From: Oscillospiraceae bacterium
GTDB lineage: Bacteria > Bacillota > Clostridia > Oscillospirales > Oscillospiraceae
NCBI GenBank assembly: GCA_022800525.1
Contig: JAAWQM010000020.1
Coordinates: 1-47,176, forward strand
Direction of reading: 5' to 3'
Length of the DNA stretch: 47,176 nucleotides
Each line of letters begins with the position of its first letter. Within the stretch, counting starts at the first letter, position 1. The notes beneath the pieces were generated by a model. It saw nothing but the letters and a program-made list of their open reading frames with translations, was not told the origin of the DNA and searched no databases. The position numbers were made by a program, and so were the translations under genes. Below, piece by piece: positions 30,012-39,018 of this stretch.

Positions 30012-30287
30012 ATGTTTGTCGTATCCAAGAGAAATATCATCCTCCCCGGCCCCAATGGGGAGAAGTTCCGCATGGCGAAGGACTACATGGGGCCGGTACC
30101 GGCCTGGGCGGAGGACTCCGCCTATCTGAATGCTCTGGTGAAGGATGGGAAGGTCATCCTCTCCGCCAGCGGCAGCGACAAGGACTTCGCCGCCAATGAG
30201 AAGAAGCAGAAAAAGTCCAAGGCCCCCGCCAAGCCTCCCGAGGGACCGGATGGGCAGTCCGGCGGGGACCAGGAAGAGACTCCCTGA
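30012..30287 (+). CDS. Small head-region protein
   Basis: The 91-residue protein starts at ATG 30012 behind AAGGAGGGCG. It has a short folded part (VVSKRNIILPGPNGEKFRMA then KDYMGPVPAWAEDSAYL) and a lysine/proline-rich disordered tail (EKKQKKSKAPAKPPEGPDGQ). Such proteins often sit between capsid and connector genes in these phages; their role is not known to me. Its stop overlaps the next start (TGATG). Confidence 0.65.
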   Translation: MFVVSKRNIILPGPNGEKFRMAKDYMGPVPAWAEDSAYLNALVKDGKVILSASGSDKDFAANEKKQKKSKAPAKPPEGPDGQSGGDQEETP

Positions 30288-30766
30288 TGGACAAGCCGCA
30301 GTTTTCCGGTGTCCGGGAGGATGCCGCCAATATCAGCATCAGACGGGGGCGCTACACGGCGGAGATGTTCCAGGATGATTTCCCGCAGTTTTACAAGGGC
30401 GGTGCCGTCTGCCTGCTCCCATACCATATCCTGACGGAGTTCATCCGCGCCGCCAACGCCGCCATCACGCCAGATAAGTGGCTGGACGGCTGGCGGTACT
30501 CAGCGGGGCTGTATGTGGCCCACCACTCCGCGCTGTACCTGCGGACCTATGCGGAGAGCTCCGAAACTCCGGCCCAGGCGGCGGCGACAGGGGCGCTGGT
30601 GGGAGTGGTGAAGTCCGCCGCGCTGGGGGACAGCTCTGTCAGCTACGACACCGACGCCCTGACCAGGGCCACGGCGGACTGGGGCGGACTGAACGCAACC
30701 CAGTACGGCCAGCTTCTGGCTACGAGGGCGCGGCTGGTGGGCATGGGAGGGACTTACGCCATATGA
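30287..30766 (+). CDS. Head-tail connector (DUF4054-like)
   Basis: The 159-residue protein resembles DUF4054 connector proteins. It has a helical layout with MFQDDFPQFYKGGAVCLLPY, ILTEFIRAANAAITPDKWLD and GWRYSAGLYVAHHSALYLRT. Such proteins form a ring under the portal that joins the head to the tail. It is coupled to its neighbours on both sides by overlapping start and stop codons. Confidence 0.7.
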   Translation: MDKPQFSGVREDAANISIRRGRYTAEMFQDDFPQFYKGGAVCLLPYHILTEFIRAANAAITPDKWLDGWRYSAGLYVAHHSALYLRTYAESSETPAQAAATGALVGVVKSAALGDSSVSYDTDALTRATADWGGLNATQYGQLLATRARLVGMGGTYAI

Positions 30767-31176
30767 ACTATGCTGACTGGTACACGGACCGGATGACCAT
30801 CCGCCGGGTGAGGTCTTTTCAGGAGGGGGCGCTGACCCGCCAGGAGCGGGTGACGGTGGCGGAGAACATCCCCTGCCGCGTCTACCGCAGCGGGGCGCAC
30901 GGCCCCCGGATGCAGCCCACGGCGGCCTATACCGGGAGCGCGGACGATAAACTGGCCTGCGCCAATGATGTGGATGTGCGTGCAGGTGATGAGCTGCTGA
31001 TCTGGCGCGGGAGGGGCCTGGGGCAGGTTCATCAGCCGGTCCGGGCCTTTGCCGGAGAACCGGTCTGTTATCATGAGCCCTTTGGGGCAGTGATGCCCGG
31101 CCTGGCCCACCAGCAGCTCGCTCTGCTGCAAAAGGAATATCTGGACGCGGAGGTGGAAGAGGATGGCGCTTGGTGA
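30763..31176 (+). CDS. Head-closure-like protein
   Basis: The 137-residue protein starts at ATG 30763, overlapping the previous stop (ATGA). It is beta-rich, with DRMTIRRVRSFQEGALTRQE, NIPCRVYRSG and DVDVRAGDELLIWRGRG. Size, position and pattern agree with head-closure or stopper proteins that seal the filled head, though I cannot name a family with certainty. It overlaps the next gene by 14 bases. Confidence 0.6.
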   Translation: MNYADWYTDRMTIRRVRSFQEGALTRQERVTVAENIPCRVYRSGAHGPRMQPTAAYTGSADDKLACANDVDVRAGDELLIWRGRGLGQVHQPVRAFAGEPVCYHEPFGAVMPGLAHQQLALLQKEYLDAEVEEDGAW

Positions 31177-31702
31177 CGCGCTGCAAAAGCGTGTGGAAGA
31201 GCTGGCAAAACGTCAGCCGATGATTCAGAAGCGGTTCAGGGCAATTGCGGAGGGGGCAACGCTCCGGGCGGTGGAAGAGGCTGTAAATCATACCCCACCC
31301 AATACCTATGAGGACGATGAGCAGAGAGGCGTTCATATGATTACAGGTGAATTGGCAGCTCATTGGCTTAAAGCCAGCCAGACCATCCCAAAACAAGCAG
31401 GACAGGAATTTGTCACGACGCTGGAGAATGACCAGGAATACGCCAGCTACGTCAATGATGGTCATGATGTAGATGAGCACTTTGTTCCTGGCCTTTATAT
31501 TGATGACAACGGCCTCCTCTCATACGAACCAAAAGAGGCAGAAAGAAAAAAGATGAAACAGCAGGGGCAGAAAATCGGTATGATGGTAGGCACTCAGACC
31601 AGGTACGTCCCCGGCCTCTACATGAAGGAAGCGGGAGAAGAGAAGTACAAGGAAGTTGCCGAAGCGGAGCTGAAGAAGCTGGCGGGGGAGGCATTGCAAT
31701 GA
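31163..31702 (+). CDS. HK97 gp10-like tail completion protein
   Basis: The 179-residue protein has the HK97 gp10-like pattern: basic N-terminal helix (LQKRVEELAKRQPMIQKRFR), ATLRAVEEAVNHTPP, ITGELAAHWLKAS, then the hallmark EYASYVNDGHDVDEHFVPG (about residues 92-110). It joins the tail to the neck. The middle of the gene is AT-richer than the flanks and carries two VPGLY motifs, suggesting a recent insertion or exchange of a surface loop. It overlaps both neighbours. Confidence 0.8.
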   Translation: MALGDALQKRVEELAKRQPMIQKRFRAIAEGATLRAVEEAVNHTPPNTYEDDEQRGVHMITGELAAHWLKASQTIPKQAGQEFVTTLENDQEYASYVNDGHDVDEHFVPGLYIDDNGLLSYEPKEAERKKMKQQGQKIGMMVGTQTRYVPGLYMKEAGEEKYKEVAEAELKKLAGEALQ

Positions 31703-32157
31703 CCTTCACCATGCCTGCGCTGGCTCGCTCCCTGGCGGACTATCTGTCCCCGGAGCTGCCTGGTGCATCCTTCTACGCTGACCCCAACCAGCAGGGGACC
31801 AAAACACCCGCACTCTTTCTTCGCCAGATGTACGCTAAGATTTCCCCGCAGCCCAGCGAACTGGTCCTGCGGAAGCTGGGGCTGGATCTGGTGTATCTGG
31901 ACCGGTGCTTCACAGTCAACGAAGAAAGCCGCCTGCAAGCGGCGGCGGACGTGATGGACCAGATGCTGGAGACCTTTCCTTACACGGCGGAGGCTGGCGG
32001 GAAGCCGGTCCGCCTGCGTACCTGCGACCGGCGCTGGGAGATCGCCGGCAGCGCCCTTCACTACAAATTTGAGCTCCGCCTGCGGCTCACGCGGGTGGAG
32101 GACGCGGCCCTGATGCAGAGCATCCAGGAGCTGAACATGGAGGTAAACCATGCGTAA
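31699..32157 (+). CDS. Tail terminator-like protein
   Basis: The 152-residue protein resembles DUF6838-type tail terminators: LARSLADYLSPELPGASFYA near the N-terminus, LDLVYLDRCFTVNEESRLQA, and an alternating strand end (LHYKFELRLRLTRVEDAALM). Tail terminators cap the tube and fix its length. It lies before the small protein and sheath genes, as expected, and overlaps both neighbours. Confidence 0.7.
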   Translation: MTFTMPALARSLADYLSPELPGASFYADPNQQGTKTPALFLRQMYAKISPQPSELVLRKLGLDLVYLDRCFTVNEESRLQAAADVMDQMLETFPYTAEAGGKPVRLRTCDRRWEIAGSALHYKFELRLRLTRVEDAALMQSIQELNMEVNHA

Positions 32158-32326
32158 AACTGAGACCACAACAGAAAAAACCTATCCCACCGAGGCCCTG
32201 CTGAAAAGCAAGGCCCTGGCGGACTACCAGCAGGACTTCGCCAGAGTGCTCCTGACGAAGCCCGCCTATACCGTCCGGGAGGCCGCGGCTACCCTGGACA
32301 GATTTTGCAGGAAAGGGGTGATCTGA
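32150..32326 (+). CDS. 58-residue tail-cluster protein
   Basis: A short gene starts at ATG 32150, overlapping the previous stop, and ends at 32326 within the start of the sheath gene (TGATG). It reads TYPTEALLKSKALADYQQDF then ARVLLTKPAYTVREAAATLD. A small protein with this YP-TEALL-KSKAL-ADYQ-DF pattern occurs before the sheath gene in many Firmicutes myophages; the function is unknown. Confidence 0.75.
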   Translation: MRKTETTTEKTYPTEALLKSKALADYQQDFARVLLTKPAYTVREAAATLDRFCRKGVI

Positions 32327-33669
32327 TGGCAGGCGGCAGCTGGACGGCGCAGAACAAGGTCCGTCCCGGCATCTACATCAATTTCACCAGCAGGGGCAGC
32401 CGGAGCCTGTCGCCCGGCGAGCGCGGGACCCTTGCGGGCATCCGGCCCCTGTCCTGGGGGCCGGTAGGGGAGATCATGGAGATCGACGCCGGCGCGGACA
32501 TGACCCCATATATCGGCTACGGCATCACCACGCCCCAGGCCCGTTTCCTCCGGGAGGCGCTGAAGGGCACGGACGTCACAAACGCGCCTGCGAAGATTCT
32601 GCTGTACCGTCCCGCGGCGGCGGATCAGGCGGCGGCGTCCGCTCTCCTGGGCGAGGGGGTAACCGCCACAGCCTTGTACCCCGGCGTCCGGGGGAATGAT
32701 GTTTCCATTATCGTCACTGAGGACGTGGATGAAGACAGCGTTTTTACTGTCGTCACCCTGGTGGATGGCGTTCAGGCGGACCAGCAGACTGCCAGGACCG
32801 GCGCGGAGCTGAGACCCAACGCCTGGGTGGACTTCACCGGAGATGCCGCCCTGACAGCCACAGCGGGCGTCACCCTTTCCGGCGGCGCGGACGGGACCGT
32901 ATCCCCGCAGGCATACGCTGGTTTTCTGACCGCCCTGGAGCCGTACAGCTTCGACGTGCTGGTCTATGACGGGACCGACAGCACTGTGCGGGACGCCTAT
33001 GCTGCGTTTATCAACCGCATTTCGTCCCAGGAGGGGCGCTGCGCCCAGCTTGTGACCACTGGCGCGGAGCGCGCCGACAGCCGGTTTGTCATCAGCTGCC
33101 GGTCCGGCGTGGTCCTGGAGTCCGGTGAGACGCTGACGCCCCAGGAAACTGTCTGGTGGCTGGCCGGAGCGGAGGCGGGGGCGCAGTACGATCAGTCTCT
33201 CTCCTGCGCGGCCTATCCCGGCGCGGTGGACGTGCTGCCCCGCATGACCAACAGCCAGATTGAGGCGGCGATTCTGAGCGGGAGCATTGTGCTGTCAGAG
33301 GAATTCGGGCAGGTCCGTATTGAGACGGATGTGAACACGCTGACCACCTATACGGAGGACATTGACAGGGTCTTTCACAAAAACCGCGCCATGCGCTCCT
33401 GCAGCAATCTGGCAAATGATATCTACCGCGAGTTCTCCCTGAACTACAAGGGCAAGGTCACCAACAATACGGAGGGCCGGGGGCTGTTCCAGGGCGCGGT
33501 TCTGGAATATCTGAAGGCAATGTACAGCAAGGGCGCCCTTATGGAGCGCCCCACCGGCGATGACGTGGAGGTCCTGGCGGGGGACGAGCCGGACAGTATT
33601 GTCATCAACGTGGGCTTCTGGCTGGCGGACGCGGTGGAGAAGATCTATATGACCGTCACGGTCAACTGA
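32326..33669 (+). CDS. Tail sheath protein (XkdK-like)
   Basis: The 447-residue protein is the contractile sheath. The N-terminus WTAQNKVRPGIYINFTSRGS and the following RGTLAGIRPLSWGPVGEI are typical of PBSX XkdK-type sheaths. The C-terminal NNTEGRGLFQGAVLEYLKAM, with EDIDRVFHKNRAMRSCSNLA before it, forms the conserved core that holds the tube. Its presence makes this a myovirus-type (contractile) phage. The start is ATG 32326 behind AAAGGGGTG. Confidence 0.92.
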   Translation: MAGGSWTAQNKVRPGIYINFTSRGSRSLSPGERGTLAGIRPLSWGPVGEIMEIDAGADMTPYIGYGITTPQARFLREALKGTDVTNAPAKILLYRPAAADQAAASALLGEGVTATALYPGVRGNDVSIIVTEDVDEDSVFTVVTLVDGVQADQQTARTGAELRPNAWVDFTGDAALTATAGVTLSGGADGTVSPQAYAGFLTALEPYSFDVLVYDGTDSTVRDAYAAFINRISSQEGRCAQLVTTGAERADSRFVISCRSGVVLESGETLTPQETVWWLAGAEAGAQYDQSLSCAAYPGAVDVLPRMTNSQIEAAILSGSIVLSEEFGQVRIETDVNTLTTYTEDIDRVFHKNRAMRSCSNLANDIYREFSLNYKGKVTNNTEGRGLFQGAVLEYLKAMYSKGALMERPTGDDVEVLAGDEPDSIVINVGFWLADAVEKIYMTVTVN

Positions 33670-33683
33670 GGAGGTAGCGCGAC

Positions 33684-34160
33684 ATGAGTTTTCTGCTGGA
33701 AAGAGATACCCTCCACGGCGCGGCGGGCAAGGCGTTCGTCACCGTCAACGGTCAGGTGAAGGAGCTGTTCGGCGCGAAGAAGATCCAGACCCAGGCGGAG
33801 ATCCAGGGTACGGACATGAAGGTCATCGGCACCAAGAAGGTACAGAACAAGCCCGGCGGCGTGAAGCAGACCGGCACGGGCACCTGTTACTATGGTACGC
33901 CTCTTTTTGTGGATATGCTGGCGCAGTATATCAGGACGGGGGAGATGCCTTACTTTTCCTTCCAGACCACCAACGATGACAAAGCGTCGTCCGTTGGGGT
34001 ACAGACCATCGCCTATTACAACTGCAAGCTGTCCGGCACTGTGCCCGTCTCCGTTCTGGACGCGGACGCCGATATGCTGACCTTCGACTTTTCCTTCACC
34101 TATGAGGACTTCGAGGTCCTCAGCCGCTTCAACGAACAGCCCGCCCAGCTGGGCACCTGA
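33684..34160 (+). CDS. Tail tube protein (XkdM-like)
   Basis: The 158-residue protein matches XkdM-type tube subunits: ERDTLHGAAGKAFVTVNGQV, ELFGAKKIQTQAEIQGTDMK, VIGTKKVQNKPGGVKQTGTG, and FSFTYEDFEVLSRFNEQPAQ near the end. It stacks in rings inside the sheath. GAGGAGG lies nine bases before the ATG at 33684. The sheath-tube gene order is the usual one. Confidence 0.9.
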   Translation: MSFLLERDTLHGAAGKAFVTVNGQVKELFGAKKIQTQAEIQGTDMKVIGTKKVQNKPGGVKQTGTGTCYYGTPLFVDMLAQYIRTGEMPYFSFQTTNDDKASSVGVQTIAYYNCKLSGTVPVSVLDADADMLTFDFSFTYEDFEVLSRFNEQPAQLGT

Positions 34161-34174
34161 GAAAGGAGTTTTCA

Positions 34175-34585
34175 ATGAGCAATCTGAGCGCGTTCCTGCA
34201 TCCGGCGCAGAGCGCCGCCGCCCACGAGGTGGTCATTTCCAAGCGGTTCATGGGAGAGGATGGCAGGCCCGTCCCCTTCAGAATCCGCCCGCTGACACAG
34301 GAGGAGAACGACGCCATCACCAGGCGCTGCCTGCGTCAGAGCAAGGTAAACGGCCAGATGGTGGAACGTCTGGACAACGTGGCCTACAGCCGCCGTCTGG
34401 TAGTGGCGGCCACAGTGGAGCCAGACTTCCAGAACGAGGAGATTTGCAGAGCCTACGGCACCATGGACCCCATGGAGGTCCCCGGGAAGATGCTCCTGGC
34501 GGGCGAGTACAGCCGTCTGAGCAAGGAGATCATGGCCCTGTCCGGCTTTGAGACCGACGGTCTGGAGGAGGACGCAAAAAACTGA
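34175..34585 (+). CDS. Tail assembly chaperone (XkdN-like), short form
   Basis: The 136-residue protein resembles XkdN and other tail assembly chaperones, which coat the tape measure before the tube polymerises. Recognisable parts are ISKRFMGEDGRPVPFRIRPL, TQEENDAITRRCLRQS and MALSGFETDGLEEDAKN at the end. Its last codons, GCA AAA AAC before TGA, contain the heptamer A AAA AAC (34576-34582), a canonical -1 slippery site. It is the N-terminal part of a longer frameshift product. Confidence 0.85.
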   Translation: MSNLSAFLHPAQSAAAHEVVISKRFMGEDGRPVPFRIRPLTQEENDAITRRCLRQSKVNGQMVERLDNVAYSRRLVVAATVEPDFQNEEICRAYGTMDPMEVPGKMLLAGEYSRLSKEIMALSGFETDGLEEDAKN

Positions 34586-34740
34586 TCGACGGGGGCGACC
34601 CGGACACCTTGCTGGCGTACTACATGTTCGTTAACCACGGGTGGCGTCCCCGGCAGGTGGAAGACCTGCCCTACCGGGAAAAGCTCCTGATGACGCAGTT
34701 CGCGCTGAAGGAGATACACTCCAGGCCAAAGCCAAAGTGA
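34175..34740 (+). CDS. Tail assembly chaperone, -1 frameshift form
   Basis: Slippage at A AAA AAC (34576-34582) moves ribosomes to the -1 frame just before the stop at 34583. The new frame is open from 34582 to a stop at 34738-34740 (52 codons) and reads LIDGGDPDTLLAYYMFVNHG, then PRQVEDLPYREKLLMTQFAL. This extension has no convincing independent start and fills the gap before the tape measure gene. The G/GT frameshift of lambda and of many phage tail chaperones works the same way: two chaperone forms are made in a fixed ratio, and the longer binds the tape measure. Confidence 0.8.
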
Positions 34741-34751
34741 GGTGACCGTCC

Positions 34752-36767
34752 GTGGGAAAGATCGTAGAGACTCTCGCGCTGAACGACCAGTTTTCCGCCG
34801 TATTTTCTCAATACTTGAACCTTGGGCGGCAGATCGCTTCCAATATGCACGTTGCAGCTGAAGCGCAGGACAATTTTACCGCTGCCGCCGCCCGGAGCGG
34901 GGCGGCTCTGGAGGAAATGGCCGGATCAGGCAGTCTCGCCACCGCCTCCATAGAGGAGTTCAGAAGGGCCTCTCAGGAAATGGCGGAGACTTCCGGGCGG
35001 GCCTCCACCGGCCAGGACCGGCTGAACCAGTCCATGCGCAGCGGCGTATCAGCGGCGGACAGCCTGACAAAGCGGATTATGGGACTGGCCGCGGCCTATG
35101 TGGGCCTGCGCAGTGTCCAGTCCCTGAGCAGCTTATCTGACACTTGGACACAGACCACCGCGCGTATCGACCGCATGAACGACGGCCGGCAGACCACGCC
35201 GCAGGTCCAGGACATGATCTTCGACGCCGCCCAGCGCTCCCGGGGCGGCTATCAGGATACGGCGGACATGGTAGCGAAGCTGGGCACGCTGGCCCCGGAT
35301 GCCTTCAGCAGTACCCGGGAGGTCGTAGCCTTTGCGGAGCAGATCAACAAGCAGTTCGCCCTTGCCGGTACCAGCGCCCAGGGGGCGCAGGCGGCTATGC
35401 TCCAGCTGACCCAGGCCATGTCCTCCGGCGTCCTGCGGGGCGAGGAGCTGAACTCCGTCCTGGAGCAGGCTCCTACCATCACCAGAGCCATTGCGGAGTA
35501 CATGGGCGTGACCATCGGTGAGATGCGGGAGCTGGCCAGCGAGGGGCTGATTACAGCGGATGTGGTGAAGGCTGCCATTTTCAATGCGGCTGAGGAGACC
35601 AACGCCGCATTCGAGTCCGTCCCTATGACCTTCTCCCAGGCTATGACGATGGTAAAAAATGAAGGGCTCAACGCACTGCGGCCCGTGCTGGAGGAATTGA
35701 ACGCCTTCCTGAACAGCGACATCGGGCGGGATGCGCTCAACGGCTTTATTTCCGCCATCCGCATGGGTGGGGATGCGCTGCTGTGGCTGCTCCGGTTGGC
35801 GGAGAGCGGGGCGGCGTTCATCGCAGAGAACTGGGATGCGGTATCCTCGCTTCTGATTGGCGGCGCGGTGGCGATAGCTGCGATCATGACTGCTTCAGCT
35901 ATCCAGGCTGCTATCGCATGGGTCGCGGTCAACTGGCCTCTGCTGCTGATTGTGGGCAGCATCGCCTTGATTATCTATATGGCACGGCAGATGGGAGCGA
36001 CGTGGGAGGAGATCGCAGGGGTCGCCGGCGGGTCGTTTGGCCTGATGTACGCCTTTGCTATGAACCATTTTATCGTCCCCGCGCAGAACGCATTCGCCTT
36101 TTTTGCGAATTTTATCGGCAATCTGTTCAATGATCCTGTGGCGGCAGTGAAGATCCTTTTTCTGGATATGGCGGAGACCGTCCTGGGCTACCTGTCCAGC
36201 GTAGCTCACGGAATAGAGAATCTTATCAACAAGATTCCTGGCCTGAAGGTCAACCTGACAACTAACGTAGACAGCGTATATGATCTGGTGAAAAGCGCTT
36301 CGCAGAGCGTCAAAGACGCCAGCGGATGGAAGGAGTACGTGAAGGCCTGGGACTTCGTGGACTATTCCAGCGCATGGAGCGCCGGCTCCGCCAAGGGCCG
36401 CAGCATCGGCTCCGCCCTTGACAGCTTCAACGCAGCAGACTTCCTCAGCGGCATGGGCGGCAACGGTTTCGACTATGATGCCCTGCTGGCGGCCTCCGGG
36501 GTCAACAGCGCCCTTTCTGATATCGGCGCGGACACCAGAGCCATCCGGAACAGCGTGGCCCTCTCCGAAGAGGATATCAAGCTCCTGGTAGACATGGCGA
36601 CCCGGGAGTACGTCAACAACATCAACCTGACGGCCCAGACTCCCATCATCAACGTCACTGTTCCCGGCAGCGGAAACGATGAGCTGGACAAGCGGGCCAT
36701 AGGCGAGGCTATCCGGGATATCCTGATTGAGGAAGCCGCCAGTCACACTGACCTGGCTTACATGTAA
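34752..36767 (+). CDS. Tape measure protein
   Basis: The 671-residue protein starts with GTG at 34752 behind GAGGTG. It is long and mostly helical: LNDQFSAVFSQYLNLGRQIA at the start, SLTKRIMGLAAAYVGLRSVQ, and the family stretch SGVLRGEELNSVLEQAPTIT (about residues 230-249). A hydrophobic segment (about 365-410: SLLIGGAVAIAAIMTASAIQ, then WPLLLIVGSIALIIYMA) may insert in the membrane during DNA entry. Its length sets tail length and suggests a short-to-medium contractile tail. Confidence 0.9.
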   Translation: MGKIVETLALNDQFSAVFSQYLNLGRQIASNMHVAAEAQDNFTAAAARSGAALEEMAGSGSLATASIEEFRRASQEMAETSGRASTGQDRLNQSMRSGVSAADSLTKRIMGLAAAYVGLRSVQSLSSLSDTWTQTTARIDRMNDGRQTTPQVQDMIFDAAQRSRGGYQDTADMVAKLGTLAPDAFSSTREVVAFAEQINKQFALAGTSAQGAQAAMLQLTQAMSSGVLRGEELNSVLEQAPTITRAIAEYMGVTIGEMRELASEGLITADVVKAAIFNAAEETNAAFESVPMTFSQAMTMVKNEGLNALRPVLEELNAFLNSDIGRDALNGFISAIRMGGDALLWLLRLAESGAAFIAENWDAVSSLLIGGAVAIAAIMTASAIQAAIAWVAVNWPLLLIVGSIALIIYMARQMGATWEEIAGVAGGSFGLMYAFAMNHFIVPAQNAFAFFANFIGNLFNDPVAAVKILFLDMAETVLGYLSSVAHGIENLINKIPGLKVNLTTNVDSVYDLVKSASQSVKDASGWKEYVKAWDFVDYSSAWSAGSAKGRSIGSALDSFNAADFLSGMGGNGFDYDALLAASGVNSALSDIGADTRAIRNSVALSEEDIKLLVDMATREYVNNINLTAQTPIINVTVPGSGNDELDKRAIGEAIRDILIEEAASHTDLAYM

Positions 36768-36778
36768 GGAGGCGGCGC

Positions 36779-37522
36779 ATGGAGAACCAATACGGCCTGT
36801 ACCTGGCCCGCGAGGGCGCTGTGATCCGCCTGCCGGTGAATCCGGAGAGCTATTCCATCACCCAGGACAACGACAACGGCAATTATAACGTTCTGGGCGT
36901 CGGTCCCATCATGATACCCCGGACGCCAAAGCTCAGAACGCCCTCCTGGTCCGGACTTTTCCCCGGACGGCCCGGCCTGGGCGCGGTCCTGACGTCCGGC
37001 GCGTTCCAGCCGCCCAAGTTCTATATAGACTTCCTGCAGACGGCTATGGACGAAAAGCAGGTGCTCCGGTTTGTAGCCAACCGCTGTATGGAGGACGGCT
37101 CCGCCATCTTCGACACCAATATGGAAGTCCTGGTCACCCGTTTCAAAACGGAAGAACGCGGTGGCGAAACGGGAGATTTTTACTACGACATCGCACTCAG
37201 CGAGTACCGGGATTACTCCCCCAGGACGGTCAGGCTGCAGGCTCCCGCAGAAGCGGGCCAGCCTGTGACCGCTACTGCGGAAACCACCCGTTCCGTCCCC
37301 CGGGGGCAGCTCACTGTGGGGCAGGCTGTGACGGTCAACGGCAGCTGCTGGTATGACAGCTACGGCGGTGAGCCTCACGCTGCCCTCTCCGGTTTCCGCG
37401 GGAAGATATCCCGGATCGTGACCGCAGACCCGCAGCGGGCGTATCCCTACCACATTACCGCAGAGGACGGCGGCGCGAAGGGCTGGGTGGCTGCCAGCCA
37501 GATCCAGGCGGTGGGCGCATGA
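36779..37522 (+). CDS. Baseplate protein, XkdP-like
   Basis: The 247-residue protein corresponds to XkdP, which bridges the tube and the hub. It begins NQYGLYLAREGAVIRLPVNP and contains YDIALSEYRDYSPRTVRLQA (about residues 135-154). Instead of the LysM domain usual at the end of XkdP, residues about 175-247 form a beta-rich, SH3-like part (VNGSCWYDSYGGEPHAALSG then KGWVAASQIQAV). That part may bind the cell wall or a baseplate partner. It overlaps the next gene by four bases. Confidence 0.8.
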   Translation: MENQYGLYLAREGAVIRLPVNPESYSITQDNDNGNYNVLGVGPIMIPRTPKLRTPSWSGLFPGRPGLGAVLTSGAFQPPKFYIDFLQTAMDEKQVLRFVANRCMEDGSAIFDTNMEVLVTRFKTEERGGETGDFYYDIALSEYRDYSPRTVRLQAPAEAGQPVTATAETTRSVPRGQLTVGQAVTVNGSCWYDSYGGEPHAALSGFRGKISRIVTADPQRAYPYHITAEDGGAKGWVAASQIQAVGA

Positions 37523-38493
37523 CGTATGAGCTCATTATTCTGGAGAGGGAAACTGGCAATGCCTGGGACGCCGCCCCCCAGGTCCAGAGCGTCACATATA
37601 CGACCAACCGTACCGGCTCCCCCGGTACGCTGAAATTTACTGTCAATGCGTACAACGGCCTGTCCTTCATAGAAGGCGACCCAGTGCGCTTCAGTGTGGA
37701 CGGCCGGTTGATCTTTCTGGGCTGGGTGTTCACCAAGACCCGGGACCGCCACGCCGTCATTGAAGTCACCTGCTACGACCAGCTGCGTTACCTGAAGGCC
37801 AGCGCCAGCTACTGCTTCACCGGGCGCACGGCGGGGGAGATCATCACGGAGATTGCCCAGGACTTCCAGCTGACTGTTGGACATCTGGACGACACCGGCT
37901 ATCCCATCCCCACGCTTATCATGGAGGAAAAGTCCTGCCTGGACATCATCTCCACCGCGATCCAGCGCACGCTGCTGGCGGCGGGGACGCTGTATACCTT
38001 CTTTGATGACGGCGGCGCGCTGTCCCTGCGGGAAGCCGGTTCTATGGTAGCGGAGGGTGTGGTTGGCGCTGGGTCCCTGCTGACGGATTACCAGTACAAG
38101 ACGGACATCGACCAGCAGACCTATAACTCCATCAAGCTCGCCCGGCCCAATGAGTCTACGGGCAAGGCGGACGTGTTCCAGGTCATGGACAGCGGGAACA
38201 TCAGCCGGTACGGCCTGCTCCAGCTCTACCAGACGGTGGATGAAGCCATGAACGACGCACAGGTGGAATCCCAGGCCCGCGCCATGCTCAAGTACCACAA
38301 CCGCCGCTTCCGGACGCTGAAGGTCCAGGCCCTGGGTCTTTTGGGCCTGCGGGCGGGGCAGATGCTGATGATGGATGTGGAGAAGCTGGGGGACATCAAT
38401 CTCCACAGCCTGGTGCTGCTGGAACGCGTGTCCCACACATTCAAGAATGACCTGCACACGATGGAGTTCGATGTTCAGGAGCTGGGGGTGTAA
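37519..38493 (+). CDS. Baseplate hub protein, XkdQ-like
   Basis: The 324-residue protein matches XkdQ/late control gene D-like hub proteins. It has VQSVTYTTNRTGSPGTLKFT at the start, FIEGDPVRFSVDGRLIFLGW, and the stretch TCYDQLRYLKASASYCFTGR (about residues 77-96). ILKYHNRRFRT-like AMLKYHNRRFRTLKVQALGL follows near residue 255. Such proteins form the hub at the tube tip. It lies in the XkdP-XkdQ-XkdR order. Confidence 0.88.
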   Translation: MTYELIILERETGNAWDAAPQVQSVTYTTNRTGSPGTLKFTVNAYNGLSFIEGDPVRFSVDGRLIFLGWVFTKTRDRHAVIEVTCYDQLRYLKASASYCFTGRTAGEIITEIAQDFQLTVGHLDDTGYPIPTLIMEEKSCLDIISTAIQRTLLAAGTLYTFFDDGGALSLREAGSMVAEGVVGAGSLLTDYQYKTDIDQQTYNSIKLARPNESTGKADVFQVMDSGNISRYGLLQLYQTVDEAMNDAQVESQARAMLKYHNRRFRTLKVQALGLLGLRAGQMLMMDVEKLGDINLHSLVLLERVSHTFKNDLHTMEFDVQELGV

Positions 38494-38495
38494 AG

Positions 38496-39017
38496 ATGGA
38501 ATTATCAGACGTCATGCGCCAGATGATGCAGGAGACCATGAACGGCTACGGTCTGTCCGACATGACCATTGGTACGGTTACCAGCGTAAAGCCCCTGACC
38601 GTTAAAATCCGTGAGGGTATGGCGGATATCCCGCAGAAAGCCCTGCGCCTGACATCGGCAGTGGTCGAGAAGAAGATCCCTGTTTTGGAGCATGAGCACA
38701 TCACCGCAGGCTTTCGCCATGACCATGCGCTTCCGTCCCTCTCCCACAGCCACAGCGGGGAAGAAGGGGAAACCGGCCCGGCATTGTCGGGCTCCATGAA
38801 GACGGAGACCGCGCTGAACCCGGACGCGTATACATCCGACAGACGGCTGCTGAAGCAGGAAATCGTCTGCTGCGAGGACGGCAAGCCGCTCCCGGTGAAG
38901 GACGGCTATATCATCCTCAACCGCGCTCTGGAGGCGGGCGACAAGGTGCTGCTCCTGCGCGTCATGCGGGGCCAGCAGTTCATCATCCTGTCCCGGGTAT
39001 TTGAAAAGGAGGACTGA
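38496..39017 (+). CDS. Baseplate protein, XkdR-like (DUF2577)
   Basis: The 173-residue protein corresponds to XkdR/DUF2577: MMQETMNGYGLSDMTIGTVT at the N-terminus and KVLLLRVMRGQQFIILSRVF at the end. A middle loop is unusually histidine-rich (EHEHITAGFRHDHALPSLSH then SHSGEEGE), suggesting a metal-binding spike-like insertion. The C-terminal part has an oligonucleotide-binding-like strand pattern. Confidence 0.82.
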   Translation: MELSDVMRQMMQETMNGYGLSDMTIGTVTSVKPLTVKIREGMADIPQKALRLTSAVVEKKIPVLEHEHITAGFRHDHALPSLSHSHSGEEGETGPALSGSMKTETALNPDAYTSDRRLLKQEIVCCEDGKPLPVKDGYIILNRALEAGDKVLLLRVMRGQQFIILSRVFEKED

Positions 39018-39018
39018 T

